Of a DNA stretch of 64,000 nucleotides, positions 34,202-45,200 are shown one piece after another (position 1 is the stretch's first letter; each line of letters opens with the position of its first letter). The position numbers and the translations under genes were made by a program. The notes beneath the pieces were generated by a model. That model was not told the origin of the DNA. It saw only the letters and a list, made by a program, of their open reading frames with translations, and did no database searches. The stretch is from Rhizoclosmatium globosum (taxonomy: Eukaryota; Chytridiomycota; Chytridiomycetes; Chytridiales; Chytriomycetaceae): assembly GCA_002104985.1 (NCBI GenBank), contig MCGO01000088.1, positions 102,584 to 166,583 of the forward strand. The letters are read 5' to 3'.

Positions 34202-34397
34202 TGGTTCAAAAATAAACAGGAAATAATCTCGACCATCTCATTTTGCATTCATCTGTTTTAATATTCTTTAGGAGATCGGAATGCAAGTGTTCTGCTTCAA
34301 AAAATTAAAAGAGATCGGTCTTTGCTTCCCAGCCACGTTGTTGGTCACTTTCTTTATAAGCAGCCGCTTCTTTTCCGACGTGCTCAACGAAGGCAAA

Positions 34398-37300
34398 ATG
34401 ATTTCAATGCTCCTTGCGATCCTGGCGTCTCATCTGCTTGCTACCGTTGTGGTAGCCCAGGTTCCTGTAAGCCGTAACCAAGTCATGTCATACTCCCCAC
34501 ACTTACACACTGTTATTAGACAATCAAAACAGTCGTTGCCTTTGGTGGAAGCCATAGTGATAACGGAAACTACTTTAAGGATCCAAACATGGGTAAAAGC
34601 CAGTTCCCTCCATCACCACCGTACTTCGAGGGCATTTCTCGAACGGGAAAACTTGGGCGGAGCAATTAGCTGCGTTACTTAATGCGAATGATTTCAGCTA
34701 CGCTTATTACGGATCTTGTGCGAACGTCACCAACGCTGGGCCTTTGTTTGCCCCAAACACAACTGTCTTGGCATCTTCAATCCCAGACATCACAAAGCAA
34801 TATGAAAACTTCCAAAATGACAATAAGGCAAAGACAATTGATGCAGCTACAACTTTGTATACTGTCTTTGCGGGTCCTGAGGATTTGTTGTACCTTTTGA
34901 ACCAGAAAAAAATCCCTGATGTGAATGATATTGCAGGTATTTATTTGTTTTACCTTCTTGTTTTTATTATACGCGAAAGTCCTTAATATTATCTGAATAT
35001 AGCCTCAGTTGTGAACTTTGCTAAAAAGTTGGTGAATGATGGTGCCAAGCATATTATGATTGCCAAAATTTGTCTGTTGGAGATAATGCCGTTCACAAAG
35101 GATATGTCTAACAATGCTGTAGCGCAAATCAAGTCTTCAGTTAACAGATTTAACGACGCCCTTTCCCAAGGTCTCGCTGAAATCAGCAATTCATCTGCTA
35201 AAATCATACTGACTGACACATATGGACTCTACTCTTATATGGCGCAGGATGACCGTGCATCTCAGTTCTTCCCAATACCGTTTGAACCATGTTATGATGA
35301 AGTCCTGAACCAAACATGCCCTGTCTCGGTCCAGGACGAGTACTTTTTCTTCGATAAGAGTCATATAACGGAAAAGGCAGCAAGCTTTTGGGCTCAATAC
35401 GCGTGGAACCAAGTTAACGGCGTTCAAGGATATTTCAAGGCAGGAACTAAAGCGGCAATGACACAATTAGGTACAAATATCACTAAGGTATGTCTCATTC
35501 CTCATACTATTGTCACATCTCTAAAAGTGCGAAAATTTACAGGACGTTAAAACAATTATTGCATTCGGTGGAGGTATTAGTGATTGGGGTAACTTTTACA
35601 AAAAGTACAATATGGCATATCCCCCATCACCTCCCTACTTTGAAGGTCGCTATTCAAACGGCCCTGCATGGGTGGAGCAATTTGCGGAACTTTTGAACAA
35701 CGCCACTCTGCTTGATAACGCATTTATTGGGGCATGCGCAGATGTTTCCAACGCCAAAAATGCTACAATTGTTGGAACGGAAATCCCTGCTGCTGATCAA
35801 CCAGATCAACAGCAACAATTTGAAATTTTCAAACAATCTGAAGGATACGTAAAGTTGCAAGATGGGGCTACTTTAGTTACAATCGACTCAGGGTCCGAAG
35901 ATTTGATATACTTTGGAGGGAGCAGCCCAACTCCAAACCAAGCGCAAATGGCCGAAAAAGCCAATGAAGTTGCTGGTTTGTATTCAATGGCTATTTTGGG
36001 TATCTTCTTACGTACTATTCTTCAGGTATTATTCTTCAGTTCGTACAAACACTGGCCACATTCGGTGCGAAACAGATAATGGTTTCCAGCCTTCCACCAT
36101 TGGATCTTATGCCCTTTACAAACAAAGATTTATCTAGAGCAGAAGTATTGAAGACACTCGTGGACGGTTTCAATGATGGCTTGCAGAAAGGAATTGGTCA
36201 ACTCATTTCCAATTTCCCGGCTGTTCAAGTTTACTTCTCGGACGTGAGCTCCTTGTATCGGCAATACAAAACAAACAAGTACTTTCCCCATCCAGATGAT
36301 GCCTGTATCACTCGTAATGGAAATAACTTCACAATTTGTGATAATCCTGATGACTACGCATTCTGGGATGATTATCACCCCACTAAAGAGGCATCCAAAT
36401 TTTGGGCATATTATGCGAGAAATCAAGTTAAGGGCATTGAAGGGGTGTATCCTGACGGCGTAAAACCTCCACAACCTCGTGTCGATCCTGCATCAGTAAC
36501 TGCTACCTCTTCTGCGGCTGCCACAGCCCCTTACCAACAAAAAAGACGCTACAACGGCTGCTGCTGTCACAGTCACCCGCACTGACAATCAAAAAGCCAC
36601 CTCCGCATCTGGATCTTCTACTCAGGTCGCATCCACTGTAACTGCCAAAACTGATGTTGCACCAAAGAATAATGGTACTACAAAGCTACCAGACGCAGCT
36701 ACAACCGCACTCCCAACCGCTACTACTCCATCCAAGACAACATCTGCAAATTCATCTGGCCCAACCTGTGACCCACGTCTCCCAGTCGACTCCGTCACAA
36801 ACCCATGCCCAGTCAACAAGCCAACTGGAACAATTGCCTCCCTCGCATCACTCCCTACTCCAAACGACAGTCCATCCGCGTTCAAAGGAGACGCCGTCCA
36901 AACCGTCGCGAAAATGAACTTGAAAGTACCTGCCGCTCTTGGAACCGTGAACGCGTCTAGCATTGCGTCATCTCTGTTCACAATCACTGAATCCGTCGTT
37001 CCTGGAGTTCCTGTTTCTTTCAAGGGTGCGGAAATTCCGAAGCCTACTGGTCCAGGTCTTAATGCTGTTGTTTTGCTTCTTTCGTCGACGCAATACGCTT
37101 TCACTGCTGTTCCAACGTCGGACAATGTTTTGACTTACAATGCGGCGAGTTCTTCTTCTGTGAATGTGGCTATTACTGATGATGGTGGTGTTTCTATCAC
37201 GTATGTGCTTCCGAACTATATTTTGAGTGAATGGTACGTGTTGAACTTACGCGCGGATGGAAAGACTTTTGACGTTGTTGCGAATACGGGGAATGATGCA

Positions 37301-37894
37301 CTTGTTTCTGTGACCTTCCAGATTCGTTTTATTGGTGGAAAGAGACGTGATGGTGGTGGTTTCACAATTGTTACGGCTGTTGCACCTGTTGTGGCTCCAA
37401 ATGCTGCTGGTACCGCGTCTACTGCTGTTTCCTCCGCTGTTTCGGCTTCAACTTCGGCTTCTGTGGCTACTGCTTCGAGTATTACCCCTGTAACTGCGAC
37501 TGTTAGTACTGTTCTTACCTCGGCTGCTGCTTCTTCTGTCGCAGGATCCGTAAATTCCACTACTGTCACGGCTACCCAAGTTCCTGTATCCGCAGTCGTT
37601 ACTTCATCTGTCCGTCCAGTTGAAACAACTACAACTGCTGTTATTCTTCCATCGAATACCGCTGCTGCCGCCGGCACTTCTACCGCTCCTCAACTTCCAT
37701 CCGTTAGCTCTGTCGCTCAAAACGCTGCATCTTCCACTACTACATCTGCTGCCCCGGCAGACAATAAGGGAAACCAGAACCAGGTAGCTGGAACTACTAC
37801 CACCACCAAGGGCCTTATCCAAATTAATGTCCAAAGCAGTGCTGTAACCTTTACTACTGGACTCGGCTTGATCTTTATGAGTTTGTTTCTTTAA
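34398..37894 (+). CDS. Secreted two-domain SGNH hydrolase with C-terminal surface module (gene B)
   Basis: A signal peptide (MISMLLAILASHLLATVVVA) in exon 1 (34398-34466) is followed by two tandem SGNH/GDSL-type domains. Domain 1 has block I as VVAFGGSHSDNGNYF (Ser kept), GPEDLLYL in place of the GxND block, and FFFDKSHITEKAASFWA carrying the Asp/His pair. Domain 2 reads IIAFGGGISDWGNFY, with Gly in place of the nucleophile Ser, then GSEDLIYF and DDYHPTKEASKFWA. The conserved module then begins CDPRLPVDSVTNPCPVNKPT and ends about FIGGKRRDGGGFTIV. A Ser/Thr/Ala/Val-rich tail and a hydrophobic end (TTGLGLIFMSLFL) follow, as for a GPI anchor. Introns are at 34467-34519, 34937-35002, 35488-35542 and 35976-36025. 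A one-A loss at 34648-34651 and a slip near 36540 break the frame. Confidence 0.8.
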
Positions 37895-38159
37895 TTGACT
37901 ATTATATCAATTCTCACTTTGAGTATTTGATTTCTCTCATCCAATTCTTACTTCTGAATCTCTTGCTTTATTTTTTGTTGCATTCTGAATCTTCCTTTTT
38001 ATTACCTCTTCTGAATCTTATTTGTTTTTAACTCTGTTTATTGGTAACAGTAAAGACAATCTTTTTATCAAACACTCGCTTGTACTCGAAATACCGGGCT
38101 TGAAAACGTGGCATATCAGAAAAAGAAAGTGAAATGAAGTCATATGAACGAATTTTATG

Positions 38160-41100
38160 TCAAACCAATAATATCACAAGGGTCATAAGAAAGGTAACAG
38201 AAGCTTTCGACGCTGGTCCAATTTGAATATCGATCCCTTTCGTCGTCGTCTGTCCATCAGCAGAAAAAGCTTTAGTCGTGGGCAATGCAGAAGATGGACT
38301 AGAAATCAACGTAGCCGAAGAAAGAATCTGACCAGCTGCAGTGAATGAGGTTGGATTCACGGCAGAAACCTTGTTTGCACTTGAAGGAATTGAAGGGATG
38401 TCCGTTGTTGTGTAAACTGAGACAAGTGAAACCCCAATTAAAGATGTGGAATCAGCTGGAATCTTAGAAGACAGACTTGGGTCCGCGGTAGACGTAGACA
38501 AAGAGGAGGTACTGGTATACGTGCTTGCACTTGAACTCGAGAACTTTAGATCATCCACGGTTGTTGTTGATACACTTGAAAGGACACTGGAACTTGGAGC
38601 TGTGACGCCAATAACCGTTGAAGTCGATCCAAAGGCTGAAGACAAAGACCCAACAGAAGTGGATCCAACCGTATTCAACGGAACAACAGGCGCAACCGCA
38701 GTTACAATTGTAAACCCACCACCGCCATCGCGTCCCTTTCCACCAATAAATCGAATCTGAAACGTCACAGAAATAAGCGCGTCAGTCCCCGTATTCGCGA
38801 CAACGTCAAACGTCCTTCCATCCACGCGTAGGTTTAGGACGTACCATTCACTCAAGATGTAGTTTGGTAGAACGTATGTGATTGACACGCCGCCATCATC
38901 GGTTAGTGCTACGATTAAGGAGGAGGAGCTTGCTGCGTTGTATGTCAAGATGTTTTGAGAGGTTGGAACGACATCAAACGCGTATTGTGTTGATGAGAGA
39001 AGGAGGACGATGGCGTTGAAACCTGGGGCCGTGGGTTTGGGGATATCTGCACCGTTGAATGAGACAGGTGCTCCTGGTACGACTGGTTCTGTTATTGTGA
39101 AGAGGGACGACGTGATGCTGGACGCGTTGACTGTTCCAAGAGCGGCTGGGATTTTGAGGTTCATTTTCGCGACAGTTTTGACGGCATCTCCTTGGAAGGC
39201 AAAGGGTGTTGAGGTTGGAGAAGGGAGTGATGCAAGGGAGGCGATAATGCCTGTTGGCTTGTTGACTGGGCATGGGTTTGTGATTGAGTCGACTGGGAGA
39301 CGTGGGTCGCAAGATGGACCAGGTGGGATCACTGACGCTGATGGTGGGTATGTTTGAATAGTTGAGCTGTATGGAGAGAAGAATGTAGCTGAGGTATTTG
39401 TAAGTTGATTATATGATTCTGACGAGGCAAAGGATTTTGTTGACGTTGGGGATTCTGGAATAGTGGATGCACTTTGAGATGCAAACGACGTGCTAGAGTT
39501 GGTTGATTCTGTTGACTTAGGCAAATTGGTAGGTATGAAGGTTTCGCTTGGGAAATATGTGCTAGTGGCCGTTGATTGTGCGACGGAGCCAGTGGTTTGA
39601 GTTGAAGGGATATTTGTGGAGGAAACAGTGAAACTGGCAGTGGACGCACTCGCAGTTGAAGCAGTGTCGACTGTTTGTGGCGTGTAACTTGATGTTGATG
39701 AAGTTGTCGAAATTGTTGTTGAAACTGAAGTTGTTGAGCTCGATGTGGTTGTAAGAGAAGTTGTAGTCGTTGTGCCTGTTGTTGATGATGATGACGTAGT
39801 TTCTGAAGTTGATGCTGATGTGGTAGAGGAAATAGTTTCCGACGTTGTTGACAACGAAGTAGTGGTTTCAGAAGATGTAGACGTTGACGTAGTTTCAGTT
39901 GAGCTTGTAGTAGCTGACGACGTTGAAGTAGATGAACTTGTGGTGATGGATGTGGTTGAAGTAGTTTCTGTTGTTGCTGTAGTTGAGCTGGACAACGTTG
40001 TCGTACTTTCAGTAGTCGTTGATGTCGTTGAAGTCTCAGAAGTGGTGGTACTTGACGTACTCGATGTGATTGGATAACATTCAGTAGATCCAGAAGGACT
40101 CCAAGTATTCGGTGGACAAGGTATACACGACAATGGGCCACCCGGCACAGTTGAATAGTGGTTCTCTGCACACTGTTTGCATTCACTTGCCTCAAGCGTC
40201 TCTGTGTAACTTCCCAAAGAACAAGGGGAACAAAACCCAGAATTGCCAATGTTTCCATACCCGCAAGGTACACAGTTTCCATCCGTTGTGTACTTGGTTC
40301 CTGGTTCACAGTTTGTGCATGTATTGTTCCCGTAGTTTACTGTTGGAGCCGCGCAGGGAACGCATGAGTTTGTGTCTGTAGCTGTACTTCCCAATGCTGT
40401 GGACGTGCTGTACAAGAGCCAGGGGGCAGGGTTCCCATTGGCACACATGAAAGTACACGCATCAGCACCGGGTTTGTCTGAATAGTATCCAGCCGTGCAT
40501 TCTGAGCGCGTTGTTCCGTTGCATTCGTATCCGGGAGTGCAATCGACGCAACCGGTGGAGTCAATGTATTGAGTTGGTTTACAGTTTGGAATACATGGGG
40601 TTCCTTGACCGTACACAGATGCACACGAGACTGGGTAGATTCCGAGATCTCCAGTGTAGGGAGCGCTCCCAGGTCTGCAGTAATATCCTATTGGACAGGA
40701 GGTAGCTTGACCGGCACCATCGCAAATTGAGCCTTGGGGACATAGTGTTGGGGATGTTGTTGATGGGTAGTCTTTGTAGTAGTAGCCTGGGAGGAGGCTG
40801 CAGATTTGCGGAGTTACGAATTGGATTGCGGCAGTTCCGAGTGGACAGTCCTGGCATTGGCTGGGATCGGATCCAGTTGAAATTGCGCCTGGATCAGGTG
40901 GATTGGCCGAGTAGGGCCGGCCTGTGTCGTTGCAGTTGCATTTGAGAAAGTTGGAAAGGATTAAGGCTACTCACAAGCTGAAACCACATGGGTCAACGCT
41001 AGAGCTACACTGATAACAACAGTATGGGACTGCATCGCTTGTCAAGTTGTCCGAGCTGACGGTGATGAATGTGTGGTTAACCTTTGTAAAAATTACTAAG

Positions 41101-41176
41101 TCAAATCTCCATTCACGCATCTCGAAGTGGATAAAATAATCAAAGAGAAACAAATAGACATATTGTTAATGCGCAT
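38160..41176 (-). CDS. Cys-rich mucin-like surface protein with C-terminal module (gene C)
   Basis: A paralogue of gene A. The start at 41176 gives a signal-like segment (MSICFSLIILSTSRCVNG), then Cys-rich repeats (CQDCPLGTAAIQFVTPQIC, YYYKDYPSTTSPTLCPQGSI, CIPNCKPTQYIDSTGCVDC, CEPGTKYTTDGNCVPCGYGN, CKQCAENHYSTVPGG). A very long Ser/Thr tract of about 250 residues (TSTTTSETSTTST-type) follows. It leads to the shared module (CDPRLPVDSITNPCPVNKPT to FTIVTAVAPVVPLN), another Ser/Thr stretch and a hydrophobic end (KASVTFLMTLVILLV). The main frame (38160-40616) is uninterrupted for 818 codons. An intron lies at about 40937-40974. A one-base slip near 41090 separates the signal segment from TKVNHTFITV. 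A heavily O-glycosylated, GPI-anchored wall or zoospore-surface protein is likely. Confidence 0.8.
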
Positions 41177-41210
41177 CACTGCACCAAAATATCAAAGGAT
41201 TCCCAACTAA

Positions 41211-42665
41211 TCATTCTCGTAACTCAATCTCAAATTCAAAATCTCGTCTCTGTTCACAAAACTCAATCCCACTCTCAATCACTTGCTCCGTTCCAAAGAT
41301 TCTGGCATTGCGACCGTCCCATTCTATAGTAGGACTCAACACGTATCGATCGATTTCAACGAATTTGGAAGAGGCGGAGTTGGAAGGGGAAGTTGACGAT
41401 GACGATGATGATGGAATAACGAGGACTGTATGTGTACGCGTTCCGTATCCGTTGTATTGTGGGATGCATATTGGCGTACACAGCTTTTCGATTGGGGTTA
41501 AAGGGACGGCTGGAGGATCCGTTGGTCTTGATGTATCACTGTGTTTTTGATGTGGATGAGTGTATGGCATTAATTTGTTAGCTGTACCGTAAAACGTCAA
41601 GAAGAGATTCAACGAGATTGTCGCGTAATGAAAGTGGGTCTTGAGAATGATTGGCATTGTCTTGGACTGTGTCTTGCAGAATCGTGTCGAATCGGGATAC
41701 GCCGTGTTGAACCTAATTGGTGGTTGTGTAATGTGCTGATTGCGGGTTTCATAGCTTGGAATCGCTTTTCATGACATGAACAGGACGAGCTCTGATTATG
41801 AAGTCGTTTCCTCACGACAATAACCTTCGCTCAGCTTTTCGTTCGAATTCTCCTAACATATACAATATCGAAAACACACCTTGAACCAAGCGTCGGGACC
41901 AACAATCAAATCATTCATATTCGTCATTGCATAGGTAGTATCTTCGTCGAGTTTTCGAATTCCTTGTTGAGAGTGAGAACCCAAGTAGTACACATTCCAA
42001 GCAGAGTTTGAGTCAATAGAACCAACGACAAGATTAAATCCATTAAACTGTTTAGGATCAATCGAAGAGAGGTATGTGAGAGGGTCTTGGGTTGAAATCA
42101 CAAAGTCTGAGACCAGTGCGCCACGGGAAAGAGCTGTTTGAGATTGAGGTTGGGCAGATCGGACCTGATTTGACCATTTAGTTAGCACTATTCCAAGTGA
42201 GTCATGCACATGGAACATAGTGGAAGTGATTCACGATTCTCCTTGTCCACGTGCATTCGTTCCTTCCACAGCTTCGCAATCCCCCCTTCCTTCTTCTTCT
42301 TTTTATTCTCACCACTTGAATCCAAGTGGTCCAAGTGGTCCAAGTGACACGTACATTTGTGACAAAGGCAAATCGGGCATTTGAAGCAACTTTGAACCAC
42401 GAACCCGGATTCGCAGTTGAGTGAACAGCGTCTGAGCCACCGAGAACAAGCACTTGCTTTGCTGGTTCAGAAGCCTCAATTGGTTCGATGGTGGCGGCTT
42501 TCGTGGGACGGGCAAGGAACTCGTCTCGGTTGGATGCCGCGATTCTGTTGGGGAAAGTACGTGGAAGTCGGTTGGTTGAAGGGGGTAGTGGTTGGTTAAA
42601 CGTAAGAGAACGTACAGCCGGGGATGGTGTGCCAAGGATGAGAACCGGAACAGAACGATGCACAT
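41211..42665 (-). CDS. TANGO2-family protein (NRDE)
   Basis: The TANGO2 family, linked in animals to secretory organisation and haem or lipid handling in mitochondria and cytosol. It starts at MCIVLFRF (ATG 42665), the characteristic Met-Cys start. After an intron comes the defining NRDE motif (IAASNRDEFLARPT), then GSWFKVASNARFAFVTNV, a block with FNGFNLVVGSIDSNSAWNVY and YAMTNMNDL, and the C-terminal block YNGYGTRTHTVLVIPSSSS, RNARIFGTEQVIESGIEF (stop 41211-41213). Intron and frame boundaries in the middle are approximate, around 41660-41880, 42165-42360 and 42545-42630. The Ser-rich insert after VLVIP and the low-complexity intron repeat (ccaagtggt x3, 42322-42348) are peculiar to this copy. 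Confidence 0.8.
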
Positions 42666-42785
42666 TCAGAGACAACTAAATATTTGGACAAGATACAACA
42701 AAATGCATAAGGGTAACATCTATTGATTAATTCATAATGGATAATAAAATGATGGATGTAATCACATAAGATCCCTCCAACCAGC

Positions 42786-43866
42786 TCAAAACTCGTTTCG
42801 CGTTAACGACGGTTTACGATGCATTACACGGCGACGTGGTCTAGGAACTGGAATGCACTGTGTACGTCTTCTTCTGGCATCCTTACGATGCCTATCACGC
42901 GCATATGGATTCATAAACTCTTGCAAACACCGATAACACCGAACCTTGTTTTCTTCGTGCGTCCGGCGACACTTTTCTGAATCTGCCCTATACATAAACT
43001 TTTTGTTGCAGCCAGGAGAAGGGCATGGATGGACTTTGTCTTGGACGTGACTTTGAAGATGGTCGCTCATATTGGATATCCAGTTGTGAAAACTGATTTG
43101 TTTGGTGCAGGTTGGGACAGGGCATTGGAGATGGACTCCTTGCTCGGATTAAGAGGGTTGTTGTGTGTGATTGCAATTTTTAGGTTGGATAGCATATGTC
43201 CATACAGTGGTTTACGAGGTCTGACTGGTATCCGTTGCCTAAAAATACTTTCTTGCATTTGGGACAACGGCCGGAGGAATGGCGGAACGTGAATCTGGCA
43301 GTAGGATGAATCGCATTGGTTGCGTCTCGTGAGCGTGATGCATTGAATTTGGAGGGACCACCACCGGTAGTTTCTTCAAAAAGAAGCGAGGATGTGTCAA
43401 AAACGTTGAATGGAGTAGAAGTCATGGGTCTCAAGAGTGGATGTGGAACTGAAGAATCAATATTTGGAAGGGTATTGGAAGGCGGTAGTACAGCAAACTG
43501 GCCACCGCCAGCTGTTTCTTCCAAAAGAAATGATGGGCCAAGGATGTTGAATGCAGGGGAGTAGAGTGGTCTTAACAGTGGATGTGGAATTGAGGCAGTA
43601 AATGCAGAATGTTGGGGTTCAGCAAAATTTAGGAGCGTGACGGATGGCAAAGCGGACTGGTCAACAGGAGGGTTCGGAACAAATGGTGTTCTATGCAGAG
43701 ACTCCAATTCATTTGTGATGGAAGTCGGTTCGGGTAGTTGAAGAGCTGGTTGGATGTCTAGCTGTGGGCCTGGAGGATCTGGAAACACAACGCCCAACAA
43801 GGTGTCAAGTTCGAAGTGGTTCATAAGTTGTGGGTCCACAGTGAAGGTATCAAAGTAGCCAAACAT
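42786..43866 (-). CDS. C2H2 zinc-finger regulator (paralogue 1)
   Basis: A putative transcription factor starting at MFGYFDTFTVDPQLMNHFEL (ATG 43866), with a Pro/Leu-rich amino half and four finger-like units at the end. These are CPKCKKVFLGNGYQSDLVNH with CMDIC, CPVPTCTKQI...SNMSDHLQSH, CPSPGCNKKFMYRADSEKC with RRTH, and CYRCLQEFMNPYARDRH. The tail is strongly basic (RPRRRVMHRKPSLTR). A frame change of two steps lies at about 43100-43180, between CYP and LQCPVPTC. It is a paralogue of 45201-46094, with the same start, finger spacing and basic tail. An upstream inverted-repeat element is shared with that paralogue at the same distance. Confidence 0.7.
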
Positions 43867-43936
43867 GCGTGAGATGATTTGCGAGGTGGTTTCGGGAAGG
43901 ATGAAGTTGTGTCTTTTTTCACTAGTTCGCTTTCAA

Positions 43937-43953
43937 TTTGGCAGAGCCCTGAA
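43937..43953. promoter_or_regulatory. Single inverted-repeat element upstream of C2H2 paralogue 1
   Basis: TTTGG, seven bases, CTGAA at 71 nt upstream of the start codon of the gene at 42786-43866. The spacer (cagagcc) and flanks match the three elements upstream of the paralogue at 45201-46094 (TTCGG-N7-CCGAA, spacer caaagcc). The arms are imperfect here. Confidence 0.5.
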
Positions 43954-44557
43954 ATCAGCAGCGAACTTCATAGTCTTTGTTAGAAGTACGCGAATTGTAA
44001 TACTTCTCTTACTCCTAATATTCTTATCATTATATTAGTAGCGCGAGAATCACAAATAATTCACATGGTTTTGTCTAACTCCAGTCTACAAAACTACACA
44101 CTCAAAACTGTGGACATGGAGTCACAAATAATCAGCCGCACTTGCCATAAAACTCAGCCGCAAGAGGTATTAACCAGCTTGGAATAAGGATAAAGGTGGT
44201 GAGAGGAACACAATCGAATGAATGCGATTAAAGCTGTAGAGCTGGTCCTGTCGATAGTTTTAAAGGCTCTGTTAACCGCAGTGCTTCTTGAGGCTGGACA
44301 CGGCTGGTACGAAGATATTTGGCATACCACACAACCAGAATTGTCTGAAAGTATATTTGTGTGGAACATAAACAGCGAATATTGGGGGCCCGACCTCCTT
44401 ACTTTTGGTTTGAAATAATGGAAGAAAAGAGGATGACAAAGGAAAGTTATTGGATTCGAAATCAGTGGAAATTAGATTCCAACAATTCTGGCTCACCTCA
44501 TCCATCCAATTTCAAATCTGACGCCATCAACGGTTTGCTTCTCCACATGTCGCACTG

Positions 44558-44565
44558 CTATAAAA
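44558..44565 (+). promoter_or_regulatory. TATA-like box
   Basis: CTATAAAA located 69 nt upstream of the ATG at 44634, in a sensible position for a core promoter of the small gene that follows. Confidence 0.4.
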
Positions 44566-44633
44566 ACTGGCAAGGTGGGAATTGGGGAGTTTAATTCACA
44601 ACAACAGATTTGAAACTCTATCGAAAACACAAA

Positions 44634-44849
44634 ATGCCAGCTTTCACAGTTACCTCAAGAGCAAGCTTCAGTTCAGAGAAGTCTGACACAACGTTCGTTG
44701 ATACTACTCGCACAGTCCAACCTTTACCCAAGTCCAGTCACACGGTTTCCCGAGAGACAGTACTTCTTGGAGGCATGAGCCCATTCTTAAATACTGGGGC
44801 TTCGAACACACCGTACTCTGTCATGACATCTGTCCGAATGAGCCAGTAG
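44634..44849 (+). CDS. Small Ser/Thr-rich protein, 71 residues
   Basis: A single-exon frame, MPAFTVTSRASFSSEKSDTT to SVMTSVRMSQ, with over a third Ser and Thr. It has no signal peptide, membrane span or known motif. A TATA-like box lies upstream and an A-rich AATAAA near 44911 follows the stop, which is why I keep it as a probable gene. The family is not recognised. It may be an intrinsically disordered, stress- or stage-specific protein; that is a guess. Confidence 0.4.
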   Translation: MPAFTVTSRASFSSEKSDTTFVDTTRTVQPLPKSSHTVSRETVLLGGMSPFLNTGASNTPYSVMTSVRMSQ

Positions 44850-45200
44850 CTCGCACAATAGCTTCATATCATATCTTATTTATACTTTGTTCCTCATACG
44901 CCATACGCGCATAATAAAAACTTCTTGATTTCCATGCTTTATCTCGTTCACTTACACGCTGTCATCGTTAACTTCACAAGTGCATGAATGCATCTTTTGT
45001 CAATGGGCTAGATGTATTCTGCCATTAAACAAAAACTTTGTTTTTGATGGGGTGAAAGATATCGGGAAATTTTTGTTTTGAGACTTTCGGGTGTAATTTT
45101 CTTTTATCGTTCCGGGGACGTTACATTACATGCCTTATATCAATTTATTTATAATGTCAATGAATAGAGATAAAGGGTATCATCATAGAACGTCTTTCCA
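44850..45200. other. Intergenic stretch, no gene seen
   Basis: A 350-nt AT-rich gap between convergent genes. It contains only poly(A)-signal-like sequence near its start. Confidence 0.5.

Larger units (their letters stand above)
43867..44633. other. Intergenic stretch between divergent genes
   Basis: About 770 nt between the C2H2 gene (minus) and a small gene (plus). It holds the inverted-repeat element near 43937 and a TATA-like box near 44558. An open frame at 44218-44418 has a hydrophobic start (MNAIKAVELVLSIVLKALLT) but no splice or homology support, so I do not call it a gene. Confidence 0.5.

Noticed and set aside
38446..40309. Long open frames antisense to and out of phase with the Cys-rich/mucin gene C (for example 39329-40309 and 39745-40077)
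   Set aside because: They are low-complexity mirror images of the Ser/Thr tract (Val/Asp- or Gln/Leu-rich) with no start context or family resemblance.
42322..42348. Three 9-bp repeats of ccaagtggt
   Set aside because: A tiny microrepeat within a TANGO2 intron region. It shows no sign of function beyond slippage.
44218..44418. 66-codon open frame with a hydrophobic start
   Set aside because: Sits in a divergent promoter region, lacks conservation evidence and has a stop before the TATA-like box of the real small gene.
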